Shown here piece after piece: positions 1 through 11,204 of a stretch of DNA of 64,000 bases. The notes beneath the pieces are model-generated. The model searched no databases. It saw only the letters and a list, made by a program, of their open reading frames with translations, and was not told the origin of the DNA. The stretch is from Lumbricus terrestris. Its lineage: Eukaryota; Annelida; Clitellata; Crassiclitellata; Lumbricidae. Made by a program: the position numbers and the translations under genes. Position 1 is the first letter of the stretch. Each line of letters opens with the position of its first letter. The stretch covers positions 18,180,039 through 18,244,038 of the forward strand of contig OX457037.1 in NCBI GenBank assembly GCA_949752735.1, given 5' to 3'.

Positions 1-174
1 ATAAATCAGGGCACTTTAATGCATATTATATGCAGATGTAACACTATAGTGTCAATTGAAAAAGTTACATTGATTGACAGTGTTCACTGTTCATTGCAGA
101 AAATGGCTGTCTAGTTGCTGACTTTGTTACTGTCATTTACTTAACCAATAACTAACAAATATTAGACCATTTAG

Positions 175-345
175 TTGTTAACTAAAAATATTAAACTGTC
201 GTCTTAACTATAGACTATTTTTTATTAAATTTCTGCCTGACTTTTAAAAATTCAGTTTAACTAATTTTAGTTATTAACTAAAAATATTGAACTATCATTT
301 AACTAGACTAGTTTTTCAATTAAACTTCTGCCTCACTTTAAAATA
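175..345. repeat. AT-rich degenerate tandem duplication
   Basis: Two diverged copies of a roughly 75-bp AT-rich unit lie about 95 bases apart. Both share TTAACTAAAAATATT and a TTCTGCCT-CACTTT stretch. No coding signal is seen in the first 540 bases apart from the acceptor of the following exon. Confidence 0.5.
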
Positions 346-547
346 ATTATTTTAGGCTAGCTAAACTTCTTAGTCAACTTTCCCCATCACTGCAAACAGG
401 TTAATTGAAATAGCAAGAGATCTATATTGAATTTCTTTTGCATGCTTGACGGGCGCTGATATATAGCATTAAAGTTCCATGATTATGCCTAAGTCCAATT
501 AGCTTATTGTCAGAGATTGAAGGTTTTATTGCATGTTTTTGTTGCAG

Positions 548-782
548 GTTAGATGCAAAGAAAAAGATTAAATCACATCGCCACATTAACTTCAACGCTC
601 TTGTTCGTGCGTTTCAAGATCCACCAACGCCTAGTTGCGGTGGTGGGGGTGATTACTGCAATTCTTCAATGCTCTGCTGTGAAGGTTACGATTGCGTGGT
701 AGATGGGCCAGGGCCTACGTGCACTGCGATCAACCGCAAATTGCATGTTTCGAAGATACGACTCTTTCCAGTCCGTCCGTAA
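548..782 (+). CDS. Terminal exon of a cystine-knot (knottin-like) secreted peptide
   Basis: This is the last exon of a gene whose earlier exons are not recognisable in the window. A good 3' splice site (TTTTTGTTGCAG) ends at 547, and the frame then runs about 77 codons to a TAA at 780-782. After a basic, propeptide-like stretch the exon encodes six cysteines spaced C-X6-C-X5-C-C-X4-C-X8-C, the inhibitor cystine knot pattern. The family (arthropod and mollusc toxins, agouti-like and other knottin signalling peptides) consists of small secreted disulfide-locked peptides that bind channels or receptors. The signal peptide must lie on an upstream exon. A 22-residue tail with several basic residues follows the last cysteine. 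The cysteine framework is seen directly. Whether the peptide is a toxin, hormone or antimicrobial cannot be told. No ATG opens this reading frame here, so it cannot be a complete gene. Confidence 0.6.
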
Positions 783-1515
783 GGACGACTTCTCGATTCT
801 TTCAACATTCATTAAACAACGATTCCGTTCACATCATCTGCGTTCTGTTTATTTGAAAACAATAGAATTAATTTGACATTGGTTAACGTTTTTCGAAACG
901 TTCTGCAAAATTATAGTTGCCCAGCATTAAATAATTCGCTGTTTTTCTTTGGAGGGACGCATAGGCGAAACTTTCTATTGGGACGGTGGTGTCCAGTGAC
1001 CACCACTTTTAAAAGGGGTGGTGTTAGTCACCACCACGTTTTGGTCTTGCAACGAGATATTTTTAATAGGAAAGCATTTGGCTGTCTAGCATTATATCAA
1101 AGGCTATTGATGCATACTTACAATAACAATGGCGGCAGAGTTGATAGAGGCTTACATAGCGTTTTCACTGTAGCCTACACGCTACCTTAAGTCCTTACAA
1201 CATGTTTGGTTTCATAATTAAGTGAAGTCATCCATTGTATAGTCTCGACTTGACACTACGAAATCGACTCTCTTTAAAAACTTAAATTATCATATTCATG
1301 TTAGAAATATGCAAACTTATAGGCCTACTGTCCTACTTTGCGAATGAGTGGCGTAGGCCTACAAAGCATAAATTCGTATTTGGGGAAGGGTCCGAAGGGA
1401 TAGAGGAAGGCGAGGGGAGAGAAGGGATAGAAAGAGTAGTGAGGAGCAGAACTATAGTCACCACCACTATTTGGATAAAAGTTACGCCCCTGGGGGTCCA
1501 TACATGATGTCGCAC

Positions 1516-2072
1516 TAATTTCGAACTGTAACTTTTAACTAAGATGGATCTAGAAGAAAGCTTTTCTCATATACCCGCCCAATCTTGAAGTTCACTTTGA
1601 TGAATGCGTTCGTCTCTTTAGCAGTTTAGTAACTGATTAACGAGTTTACAGTATGTAGATCTGGGGGCTGCTAACAGAGCTGAGTGAGATTTGGGATGGG
1701 GGTTGTCGATCTAATGGTCCCTGAATTGTTCTAATCTTCGCTTATTGCATTTGACACTAGCGTCGGTTGTTGAAAAGTTGTGATAACTTATGAACAACAT
1801 TATTTGTCCAGACAAAGAAGTAAAAACAGCCGATTAATTACCACTAAACATCTCAAAAGGACTGAATAGTAGCTACCACTACCATAACACTGCTAACCGT
1901 GCAAAGAATGTTTCGCAATCAGCTGTCGAACAATAATCATGCTACATCTAGCGAGAAAGAGATGCACAGTCAACCCGTGACACCAGCTCATCATTCTTCC
2001 AAACGCCATCATAGTTGAGTTTATCAAAGATCCTACACAACAGATGAGTTTCCACCATCGAGACAAACAAAT
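1516..2072. other. Non-coding stretch, nothing recognised
   Basis: No supported ORF, RNA or repeat was seen. The tail of this stretch is presumably the 3' flank of the minus-strand zinc-finger gene that ends at 2073. Confidence 0.4.
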
Positions 2073-2612
2073 CTAATTTGAACCTGATGGTAGTGGATTT
2101 CCAGTAAAAGCAAACGTAACGTCAGAGGAGAAGATTGGCATGCCGACATTTCCAATTTCGAGATGATCCTTTTCGTTGGCGTGCGTCTTCATGTGATTGA
2201 CGAGACTCTCCTGTTCGAGAAAGTATGTGCTGCACTCGTGACACTTGTACTTTCCGTTGGTGTGGACGAGAACGTAGTGTCGCAACATCAGATCAATGCG
2301 CCGGAACTTCTGTCGACACTCGTCACATGTGTGTAATCGTTCTCCCGTGTGCGTGCGCATGTGTCTCTTGAGGTGATCCTGGCGACCAAAGCGCTTCTCA
2401 CACTCCTTGCACACGTGTCGTTTCTCCGTTTCGTGGATTGTGCGATGTTGTGCCAGCTGATCTGGTCTTCTGAATCGTTTGGCACACTCCTGGCAGGCGT
2501 ATCTTCGTTCATCTGAATGGATGACCATGTGTAGCTTCAGCTGACATGGCCACCGAAACTGTTTGCCGCATTGGGGACATGAAGTCGGAGGTTTCTTCGA
2601 CTCAAACTCCAT
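2073..2612 (-). CDS. C2H2 zinc-finger protein, copy A (5 fingers, intronless)
   Basis: A 179-aa single-exon frame from ATG (2612-2610) to TAA. It holds five consecutive C2H2 fingers: CPQC..HMVIH, CQEC..HRTIH, CKEC..HMRTH, CDEC..HYVLVH and CHEC..HMKTH. The linkers are SDERRY, ETEKRH and TGERLH rather than canonical TGEKP. A 28-residue non-finger tail follows. The expected role is a sequence-specific nuclear DNA-binding protein; targets are unknown, and no KRAB, BTB or SCAN domain is present. A near-identical copy lies 2.2 kb away on the same strand (4341-4874), while the sequences outside the frames do not match. A longer frame can be read to 2618 only with a non-ATG start, so the ATG at 2612 is preferred. 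It could be a retrocopy, or one half of a pair kept alike by gene conversion. Confidence 0.75.
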   Translation of the reverse strand: MEFESKKPPTSCPQCGKQFRWPCQLKLHMVIHSDERRYACQECAKRFRRPDQLAQHRTIHETEKRHVCKECEKRFGRQDHLKRHMRTHTGERLHTCDECRQKFRRIDLMLRHYVLVHTNGKYKCHECSTYFLEQESLVNHMKTHANEKDHLEIGNVGMPIFSSDVTFAFTGNPLPSGSN

Positions 2613-2769
2613 CCTCAAACTTTCGTCGTTAGAAAAGTCACAGGCTTCAACAAGTTGATTGCCTTCCAGACAGCAAAGTACCTGAAGAAAAATTCAAATA
2701 AACATAAAACGACGGAAAACCAGCCAACGAACGAGATCGCTCAGACTGAAACGGTAAACGGACAAAATT

Positions 2770-3150
2770 CCTACGGACATTATCTCCCGGAAAAACCCCC
2801 GGACAATCTCGAGACTTCTACAGCGCCCACAAAAGCGAAGTCGCGGAAACCAGCTTATTCACAGGCGCTTAATCAAAACAAAATCGATAGGTAGCGGGTC
2901 AAGTCCGGAGAATCAGGCAGGCAGATAGATGGACGGCTAAGGTGGGCGATGTTTAGAGTTGAAATGATGTGAGGAGAAGAGGAATAATCATGATAGGATT
3001 TGTGAAAGAGCAATGTTTTCAGTTTTGAGTGAAAGACCTGTGGGGAGACAGCGAGAGGTGGAGTTTTGGTGAGCTCGTATGATGGGTCGGAAGTTTGACG
3101 CAGTGCTGGCGGAAGTTTGTTCCAAAGAGGTGGAACGGCAATGGCTATGG
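2770..3150 (-). mobile_element. 3' end of a CR1/L2-like LINE (decayed)
   Basis: Read on the minus strand, this encodes a decayed ORF2 C-terminus with the family hallmark A-VPPLWNKLPPALR followed by FHSKLKTLLF, then a 3' UTR. Bases 2816-2872 match 60207-60263 in inverse orientation, so both are 3' UTRs of one LINE family. It sits between the two zinc-finger copies. Confidence 0.7.
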
Positions 3151-3362
3151 AGCAGTTTGCGACATTATCACCCCAGTCTATGATATCGTTACCTAAAATG
3201 GTGCAAAAATATAAGAATTGGCCTATGTTAAGGTGAATATCTATATAATTATTAGACAATTGAATATTGTAAGAGTATGCTAACAACATTTGCAAGTCGG
3301 TATCAACTTTAAAAAGCTTTATGACGGGCCTAAATGATACTAGCAACTTCTTGCGTTAGAAA

Positions 3363-4200
3363 TTACAATAGCATGTTTTTGGTAAGCCTACGTATCTGAA
3401 TAGCAGTAGCAAGTCTTGTCGGTGACGGTGTCACGAAATAGAGTATCCCCCGTATTAATTGTATCCCCAAAATGAAGAGAAGTCGAAAAAAACACTTCCG
3501 CTTGTATTTATTTTGCAAATCAATTTTCATCTGCTTTTGTTTAACAATGACACTAACAGATATGTTTATTCCTACGTGACAATTTTTTTGCTTTGGTTTC
3601 AGAGCACTTAGAACATTTAAAACACTTAGGCTAAGAACACTCAGAATCACTAAATAAATTCGAGTTGCCTTTCTCTGAACATTGCTTAGGACGCTTACAA
3701 CAATTAGAGTCACTTTAAATTTTGATTAGAGGAAAAAATTTAATTATACGCATTTTTCAAAAAAGAGGATAGTATGGTTTATCCCCCCCCGGATAGTCTA
3801 GACCGGTTAATTCCATCCGTGGGGGATAGATTAATTCATCCCCCGGAGAGCTTTCAGGGAGATAGAATATCACGTGACAACGGCATTAACAAGTTGACAC
3901 AGCAGACAAAACCAGAACGATTAGGCTTAATAAATAAATTAAGTACAGAGTAATTGCACAGAAGGCGATTTTTGGAGAGGAAAAATGTCCTATGCAAAAT
4001 CGGGAGGGGAGTTTGTCCGGTGGCCTTTTGTCCGGTGGATAATGTCCAGGGGGATAATGTCCAGGAAAATAAAGTTGTGCAACCGACTGAAGGAGAATAA
4101 TATTTAAAATAATTCTTCTGAAGAAATTAGGCGTTTTGCATCTCAATATTTGCATCCATTTGTAATACAGACCTAAGCCCACAAAAATGCAGCCTGTCAT
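3363..4200. other. Non-coding; GTCC/GGGGGATA short repeats
   Basis: No supported gene. Around 3780-3860 and 4010-4070 there are short degenerate runs of the types GGGGGATAG and TTGTCCGGTGG/AATGTCCAGG, which resemble the arm repeats of the foldback structure at 17.8-18.9 kb in style but not in sequence. The rest is AT-rich and featureless. Confidence 0.35.
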
Positions 4201-4340
4201 GAACTTTTTGCTATGATTAGGTCATCTAAATCTAGCTCTTCAATATAACTTACTACTTAAGTCTGTCTCACATTCTAAAAGGTGTTGCATTAAAAGGAGA
4301 TTGAGACATGACATTCATCCCGCTTTTAGGCCCCACACGT

Positions 4341-4874
4341 CTAATTTGAACCTGTTTGTATCGGATTACCAGTAAAATCAAAAGAAGCGCCTGGCGAGTA
4401 GATACCGACATTTCCAATTTCGAGATTATCCTTTTCGTTGGCGTGCGTCTTCATGTGATTGACGAGACTCTCCTGTTCGAGAAAGTATGTGCTGCACTCG
4501 TGACACTTGTACTTTCCGTTGGTGTGGACGAGAACGTAGTGTCGCAACATCAGATCAATGCGCCGGAACTTCTGTCGACACTCGTCACATGTGTGTAATC
4601 GTTCTCCCGTGTGCGTGCGCATGTGTCTCTTGAGGTGATCCTGACGACCAAAGCGCTTCTCACACTCCTTGCACACGTGTCGCTTCTCTGTGTCGTGGAT
4701 TGTGCGATGCTGTGTCAGCTGGTCTGGTCTTCTAAATCGTTTGGCACACTCCTGGCAGGCGTATCTTCGCTCATCTGAATGGATGACCATGTGTAGTTTC
4801 AGCTGACATGGCCACCGAAACTGCTTGCCGCACTGGGGACATGAATTCGTCCGCTTCTTTGATTCGTCTGCCAT
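4341..4874 (-). CDS. C2H2 zinc-finger protein, copy B (5 fingers, intronless)
   Basis: A 177-aa single-exon frame starting MADESKKR at ATG 4874-4872. It carries the same five C2H2 fingers as the copy at 2073-2612. The finger 3 to 5 region is almost base-for-base identical between the copies. The stretch encoding fingers 1 and 2 carries about a dozen mostly silent changes, and the N- and C-terminal ends differ outright. It is probably a nuclear DNA-binding protein with the same or an overlapping target. Same-strand tandem arrangement fits local duplication, but similarity stopping near the ORF ends fits gene conversion or retroduplication. No obvious promoter was recognised. Both copies are open, so neither looks like an obvious pseudogene. 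Confidence 0.75.
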   Translation of the reverse strand: MADESKKRTNSCPQCGKQFRWPCQLKLHMVIHSDERRYACQECAKRFRRPDQLTQHRTIHDTEKRHVCKECEKRFGRQDHLKRHMRTHTGERLHTCDECRQKFRRIDLMLRHYVLVHTNGKYKCHECSTYFLEQESLVNHMKTHANEKDNLEIGNVGIYSPGASFDFTGNPIQTGSN

Positions 4875-5239
4875 TTTAAAACTTGAACTGAGTCTGCAGT
4901 GAAAAATTGATGGCTGTGTCCAGCGAGTCTATCTGTGTGGCAGAAACAAATCAAGACAAAACTATAATGTGAAACTTGCACAATGAAGTCATTACGCACT
5001 TGAAACGGATGAGAAATAAATCGCAATAGGCATTGTCCTACTTAGCAACAGCCCAAGAACATAGGTCTACTTAATAAGTGATGCGCTGATGCAAAGTTTG
5101 ACTAAATTTTGTCATAATCGGAATGCTGATGCCTTGGTCTTGACCCTTATTCATTCTTTTCCACTTCTGGGTCTTCAATTACAATTTTTAAAGTAGAAGT
5201 GTTAACCCGACCCGAGGTGAACAATAAGCAGAAGCATCT

Positions 5240-5401
5240 CAGTGGCGTAGGTAAGGGGGGGTTTCGGGGGTTAAACCCCCCCATTGGCTCCGAAAAAAAG
5301 GTTTTTTAAAGGTTATTTTTTCGTTTAAGTAAGAAAAAATAGCAAAAAACAGGGTTTCCGGCCATAAACCCCCCCATGAAAAATTCCTGGCTACGCCACT
5401 G
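5240..5401. mobile_element. hAT-type MITE, 162 bp
   Basis: Perfect 11-bp terminal inverted repeats CAGTGGCGTAG and CTACGCCACTG. The flanks AAGCATCT (5232-5239) and ATGCATCT (5402-5409) are 8-bp target-site duplications with one mismatch. The interior has C and G runs (AACCCCCCC). Terminal sequence and 8-bp duplication are the hAT superfamily signature; there is no coding capacity. Confidence 0.85.
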
Positions 5402-5619
5402 ATGCATCTGTTTGTCTTGAAATAGCTATTAGCTAGGGCTAGACTATTTTTCCCATGATGTCTTTTCGCTCTTCCTGATCATCCTCTCACTTCGCCCTTT
5501 CTCGTGCCACAAGCCCTATAGGCGTATACTTATCTTACGTTCTCTGACCAATCCATACTCTGCGTGTAGACTACTCCGCCTCTCCTCTTACATCTGCAAA
5601 TGTGCCTTTTCATCACCAG

Positions 5620-6779
5620 CAGGGCCGTAAATCCCGGGGAGGGAAGGGAGGGAATTCCCTTCCCACTTTTAGACCTGGGGAGGGAACGTGAAGGAATTCC
5701 CTCTCCACAATTTTTCTCAACTGCGTCACAAATGCTAGAGTCGGTAAGCTGTAAACGACTGCACATTGCTCGAAACGTGGATATTTGAAGATTTGCTCTT
5801 TAATCAAAAGCCGCACAGCTAAAAGAGGTGTAAATGTGTTCATTGATCAATAGAATCTCTTCTTTATTAATACAAAGAGAGGAATTTATGACTTGACACG
5901 CCCAATAAAGGCTATCATCCTCACAGACTGCAGGGAGGAAGACAGCTAATCATACACATGCACCCACAATAGCAAACACACCTGTACTCAAAATGGACAA
6001 GCTCCTAAGCACCTTTGTCACTTGGTGCACAAACCCTCTCTGCAGTACCTTCCCACCCTCTCCGGTCTGCTGATCGGTTTGCTTATATCGACTTGATCTT
6101 CTAGTTCCTCGGGTAAGGACTTACATGGCCCAACACCAGCTTTTGCCATTGTACACCCTTTCATGTGGAATCAAACCCTTCTATGTTAAATTAACCTACC
6201 TCCCTTTATCTATCCCTATTAAGATCTAATAATTTAGAGGGTGACATCTTCAATCATTCACTGCTTCAGGTCTTTCCTATTCCCTCGGGGCTTTCACGCT
6301 GAGAGTGCCTCTGAATAGCTAGTACTGTAAGAGGCGCTTTGTAAATTGGCAAATAAGTTTGCATACCTGCATTGACGGTTCATGCATGCATACATAACAT
6401 GCATAGTAGTACATATATATCGGCTATTCATAATTGGACGCATTGGCTCTCAGATTTGAAAGGAGAGACACATCATCTCAAGACCACGTTATACCGCATA
6501 TTCGACTGAAGGCCTACATAGGATTACAAATAAATTTAAACAAATAAATTTCGTGAATAGAGTGCGGTGCGTTAAATGATTTAATAAGTCTCATCTGTTT
6601 CGTTTTTCCTTGTAGTTTGAACATATATGATAGGCTATGTGCATGCAGTAGGTCTATAGTGCGAACCAACAACTTTTAACACTAACTTTGGGTGGGCTTC
6701 TTGAGGGAGGTATACTATAAGCACAATTCCGAAGGGACAATTTTCCCTCCCCACATTTAGTTACAGATTTACGGCCCTG
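5620..6779. mobile_element. hAT-type non-autonomous element, 1.16 kb, with nested LINE
   Basis: Terminal inverted repeats CAGGGCCGTAAATC (5620-5633) and GATTTACGGCCCTG (6766-6779) are perfect. The 8-bp target-site duplication ATCACCAG (5612-5619 and 6780-6787) is also perfect, so the insertion is young or well preserved. Sub-terminal G-rich AGGGAGGGAATTCCC repeats follow. No transposase frame is visible. A LINE 3' fragment has inserted in the interior. Confidence 0.9.
5935..6360 (+). mobile_element. LINE 3' fragment nested in the hAT element
   Basis: The end matches the common LINE tail of this window (GAGAGTGCCTCTGAATAG at 6300, then GAGGCGCTTTGTAAAT). The upstream part is decayed ORF2 sequence. 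The left boundary is estimated. Confidence 0.55.
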
Positions 6780-6787
6780 ATCACCAG

Positions 6788-7291
6788 CCCAGAGCAAGCT
6801 GCCTGCAAGTAGCCTACACACCTCTGTCTTATAGGTCTACATTTTTCGTATAATTTGGTGCCGACACAAGCTTGGATTTAAGCGGCAAGTAGATCTGTTG
6901 CTATGAACTAAGACAATGTCCAGGATCTTCAGATCCGTTGATTCACGGATAAATTATGATCACCTCCCCGCCATTCGTCGTAGAATATGAGAACTTTTCA
7001 TTTCTCATTAATAGCTAGAGTCCCACTTCCTCAAGAATAACTACACGCGTGCACTATTAAGCGACCGGGAAATATTCGCCCATGAGGCTGGTGGTTAAAG
7101 TGTTAAATGAGATAGGAAGATCAATATTAAGATCAATTATAAAGATGTTGTTCTTACTCTTATCCATCCAATCCCAAATCATTCCATTTCTCTTACCTCT
7201 CTTACCATAATCACAGCCCTTCATAGCCGCGCCTCTCCTTTTTATCTCAGCTATCATGCTAACAGATTCGTGTTTTTCGTGTTCTTCTAAG
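6788..7291. other. Non-coding stretch, nothing recognised
   Basis: AT-rich sequence without splice-bounded coding frames or recognisable repeats. Confidence 0.4.
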
Positions 7292-7427
7292 CAGGGCTTA
7301 AAGTGTAGCTAGACGGTCATGGACGGCGTCCAGGCACTTATTTTCAAATCTCAATGACGTCCTGCCACTTATTTGGACAGCATATTATGGAGAAGAGACG
7401 CGAGTCCAGGCTACACTTTAAGCACTG
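7292..7427. mobile_element. hAT-type MITE, 136 bp
   Basis: Eighteen-base terminal inverted repeats with one mismatch: CAGGGCTTAAAGTGTAGC at the left, and a right end whose complement is CAGTGCTTAAAGTGTAGC. The expected 8-bp duplication is degraded (CTTCTAAG and CGCCTAAA), so the copy is older than its neighbours. Confidence 0.7.
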
Positions 7428-8600
7428 CGCCTAAAGAACAACCCAACTGACTTGACTAGTGTTAATTAATTAACAAGAAATTGTCTCTGCAATAATAATA
7501 TTGACTTCTAAACGGCGCTGTAGAAATGTTCGCTCTTTAAGACGACAGCAGATTAACACGAAAATGATTGACCAACCTCAAATGAATCGTGGAGAGCTGT
7601 CACCTGCATAATATCCAGCCAATAACTGATGCAGTTTACGGACACCAATCTCCAGAACGATGTCCCTTGGCACAGAACATGTCGCTAGCGGTTGGTCAGT
7701 TTAACATGTAGCCTACCTACTACACAAATGCCTGTAGCATCCACAAGGATGTGTCATACCAGCGTTAGTTTATCCGCAGTCGTTCAAGTCCAAGTCAGTT
7801 CCTGTGCATATCTACATGTATCTCGCAGATGGTGGTCAATAGCCGCGAGCCTAAGATGCTACACGATCGGCATAATGTTTCCGACGTACGATGGCCTAGG
7901 CATCGAACTCCCGCCTGCTTCCTTGTGGCATTGGCCTTGACATCATCGACTAGAACTTATCTGATCGATTCGTAACCATTCGCAAAGCAACTGTAATCAA
8001 AATCGACCTCAACTGGCAAAGAAACAAAGCGATAATTTATTTCAACATGGCTACGAAATTCATCGTCCGACCCGAGCGCAGCTGAGCGCAGCTGGGAGCA
8101 GCTGCAGCTGAGAGCGGCTGTCGCACGTGTTTAACATAATCAAGTCGCTTTGTGCTTCCACCTAGCGAGTGTTCAGAAATCACTGCTTCTGTTCTTAGCG
8201 CCCTAGCGAATATTTTGAGACTTACACATGCATCTCGCATGCTAAATAACTTGGCATGGAGCCAGTTACGACCAGATGAATTTTTTTAATAATACAATAG
8301 CCTAAAATACAATTGCAATAGTTCGTTTTTAAAGCTCAGAAGTAGTGATCAAGGTGGTCGTTTTCTATCTGGAGTTCATTGAGATGTCTTGGTGTGCATA
8401 GCATGTAGCCTAATGGTAATGATGCTGGTGCAGTGATCATTGTAGGCCTATGCCGTTATCAATATCATCATAATCATCAACTACAATTATGTTATTCGTG
8501 ACTGCGTTTACTCATTGTGAATGTACCATTCAACCATTGTCTCTCTATATTAATGGGTACATTGAATTGAATTGAGTTTTCCATAGTTTCTTTGCAATTT
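7428..8600. other. Non-coding stretch, nothing recognised
   Basis: No coding frame with splice support. A small run of AGCGCAGCTG-type repeats sits at 8074-8118; otherwise no structure was seen. Confidence 0.4.
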
Positions 8601-9017
8601 CACTAAGCCCCCACCTAAAAAAGTCGATCCATTTTTTCCCATGCAAAAATTAAATATTTGCACGATTAACTCCCTTTAGCCCCCCGAAAATAACCGTAAA
8701 GGTACGCAAGAGGTTTGGCAGACAGTTTGGTGGATATGAGAAAGGACCATTTTCCAAGATTTGGACCAATTAAATGACTAAAAAAAGGTCGTCAGAAATT
8801 TAGAGGGCTGAAATGGAAATTTAAATTTTCTTGAGATTTTGGTCGACGACTAAAAAAGGTCGTCACAGATTTAGAGGGCTGAAATGGAAATTTAAATTTT
8901 CTTCAGATTTTGGTTGATGACTTAAAAAAGGTCGTCAGAAATTTTGGCGACTAAAAACCGGAAAATTTTCTCCCGCAAATTCCCCCCCCCCCAACTGAAA
9001 TCCTTGCGCCGCCACTG
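8600..9017 (-). mobile_element. Truncated hAT-like element with internal 76-bp repeats
   Basis: The right end reads TTGCGCCGCCACTG, which inverted is a CAGTGGCGGCGC-type hAT terminus. The matching left terminus is missing. The interior holds about 2.5 copies of a 76-bp unit with GACTAAAAAAGGTCGTC hairpins and the phrase GAGGGCTGAAATGG. Related hairpins occur in the elements at 12.7 and 62.7 kb. Confidence 0.55.
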
Positions 9018-9039
9018 GACACAACAATGCAGTTTCCCT

Positions 9040-9182
9040 CACAAGCTTATGACAGGGCTTTTCTTTCGGTCCCATACGCATAAAAATTTTACGGTTTACA
9101 CAGTTTTAGAGGTGTTTAAGGCCAGCGCATTTCTTTAGGGCCCATACGCATAAAAGCAGAGGTTGACACCGTTTTAGAGGTG
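9040..9182. repeat. Short direct duplication (CCCATACGCATAAAA)
   Basis: Two copies of a roughly 75-bp unit carry CCCATACGCATAAAA and GTTTTAGAGGTGTTT, side by side just before a microsatellite. Confidence 0.5.
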
Positions 9183-9204
9183 TTTCTCTCTCTCTCTGCC
9201 TCTC

Positions 9205-9243
<39 letters not shown>

Positions 9244-9274
9244 GTCTGTCTCTCTCTCTCACACACACACACAC
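9183..9274. repeat. Compound microsatellite (CT)n/(GTCT)n/(CA)n
   Basis: An uninterrupted run of CT and GTCT repeats ends in about eight CA repeats. Confidence 0.9.
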
Positions 9275-9604
9275 GTTCCCCGCTGCATTGATTGAGAGCT
9301 TGAAACTTAATGTGGGGTCACGTCCTGTACAAAATCTCTGAATAGCGGGTGGGGACCATGGCCGGTTTGCCCCCTCTAGATACGCCCCTGACTACATAGA
9401 GAAATGGGGTGTTCAATTTGCAGCAGCACTCGTGGGCAGAGACTTAGGGCCAGAGGACGGTCCCACTGGCACCGTCCCAGAGAAACCGCAATTTGTGATT
9501 GGGGACGGAGATGCTCATAATTATCCACCCCTCCCCAATGCTTCAGAAATATCTCAGAAATATCATTGTTAATTTCTGGAGTATTTTCCACTGTTTATTC
9601 ATAA

Positions 9605-9905
9605 TGAACAATTTGTTAAGACGACACCGAAAAACGCTACCATTGGAGTGTGGAAATTCAAACATTTATACAACGTGGTGACACATTATTTTATTGAACT
9701 CTTAAACCATTTCTTTCTTTAATGAAATAATTATGCGAAATTTGTTGAAGTGACAGCTTGAAATGTTACTATTACAGTGTGGATATTAGGGGTCACTTTT
9801 GAAGTCATAAACCACGACTTTCGACACTGAAAATGAGCCATTTCATAAAAACGACAGCCTAAAATGCTACTATTGCAATGTGGAAATTCAGAAATTTTCA
9901 GGACT
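9605..9905. repeat. Three diverged ~115-bp tandem units
   Basis: The phrases AAACGACAGC, ATGCTACTATTG and GTGTGGAAATTCA recur three times at about 115-bp spacing. This is probably the interior of a decayed DNA transposon; no ends were found. Confidence 0.45.
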
Positions 9906-9979
9906 TTATTGTTCATAAACAGCTAGCAAATAAGAAACTGTAGCGTGCTCTAGTCACTGTCAAAAGTCAAAAAAGCGTT

Positions 9980-10188
9980 GGTTTCTGGGGCTCCGCCCCA
10001 GGCCCCGCTGGGGGAGCTTACGACGCTCCCCCAGACTCCCTGCTCGGTATGCTTCGTTCATGCATTCGGCACTCGCAGCTTCGCTGCAATATGACCGCCC
10101 TGGGAAGAAAATGTTCTAGTTGCGTCCCTGGGAGGGAGGAAGGGCATGAGGCTTCAGCCCCCCAAACCTGAAATCCTGGCGCTGTTGC
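9980..10188. mobile_element. DNA-transposon end, GC-rich
   Basis: A GGGGCTCCGCCCC-AGGCCCCGCTGGGG block is followed by a terminus GGCGCTGTTGCTG, which inverted resembles other CAG..GCGCCAGGATTTCAGG hAT ends in the window. The partner end was not found. Confidence 0.4.
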
Positions 10189-11200
10189 TGTGAATGCATT
10201 TCGGTGGAAAGATGTTACCAGCTCAAGTGAATTCACGAGAACATTGATCAAGCATTAGCAAGGTGCAAACAATATGGACAGGCTAATAATAGTCGTACAA
10301 GAAATTATTTGCATGTAGCCTAATAGCCTAACTGCAAAAAGCGGCGTCCTTTATTTCCGATATTGCAATTATGAGGCGTGCATGCTTGTTTACTGCTCAC
10401 AGTGCTCAGTCGATATATTATAGGCCTATGCAGCATCTAGACTCTAGTCAAGATTAATGCGACTTATGACTGCACTGACTAATTAGCGGAGAAATTGGAG
10501 AATGAGAGAACGACAATGCAGTCGTTCATTGATTGCTATCGAAATTTGTTTGTGGTCTTGAAAATGAAACATCTTTCAGGAAAGTCCAACGAGGACAGCA
10601 ATCAATTTTTTCCTTATCTGCAGGTTTTGAGGACTGCGTTGCTCTTATAGGTATGGGAGGTATCAGATAAAGGCCCGCAGGGCCGCGCCGTTAGGTCTAC
10701 CTGACCATTAGACTGTCAACAGATGTAAAGGTTCCTCCACTGCCCGCTATCTTGATCTGAATAGCTCGAGCTGGTGTGGGGTACAGGTATTTTTGAGTCA
10801 ATGGTCCATGTAAATGCATTTCATTCATGTTGATTTCGTGTATATATCCTATGATGTTAACTTGAATTGACATAACAAGGGTTTAAGTAGTTCAGAAGAC
10901 GTATAGTGTGCTAAAGCAACTTCAAATTCACTGGGAACACTTAGGCCTAGTAGTAGGCCTAAATATTTTCTTATTGTCCTCTTACAAGAGACAATAGTAT
11001 TGTTTCAGGTATGGACTCCGTTCCTGGATTCAGTAGGCACGGAGTTAAGTGTAACCTAGTAGGCCTAAGTGATTTGTGCACATTGTGCAGTCTAAGCATT
11101 GTGTCCCTGTCTGCGGTGATTAATGTTCTTCTCATCATCTCTAAAGCTGAGTAAATCTTTTTCGATGTTTCAACACATTGCTTTGATGGTTTGCACTCAT
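10189..11200. other. Non-coding; TAGGCCTA-rich
   Basis: No gene seen. It contains several TAGGCCTA octamers (near 10422, 10944 and 11059). Confidence 0.4.
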
Positions 11201-11204
11201 AGAG

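Noticed and set aside
507..547. Upstream extension of the cystine-knot frame
   Set aside because: It opens with TTG and crosses a strong 3' splice site, so it is intron sequence.
951..1497. Possible hAT element between GGCGAAACTTTCTATTGG and CAAATAG..GTTACGCCCCTG
   Set aside because: The ends resemble each other as diverged inverted repeats, but no target duplication could be matched, so it was not called.
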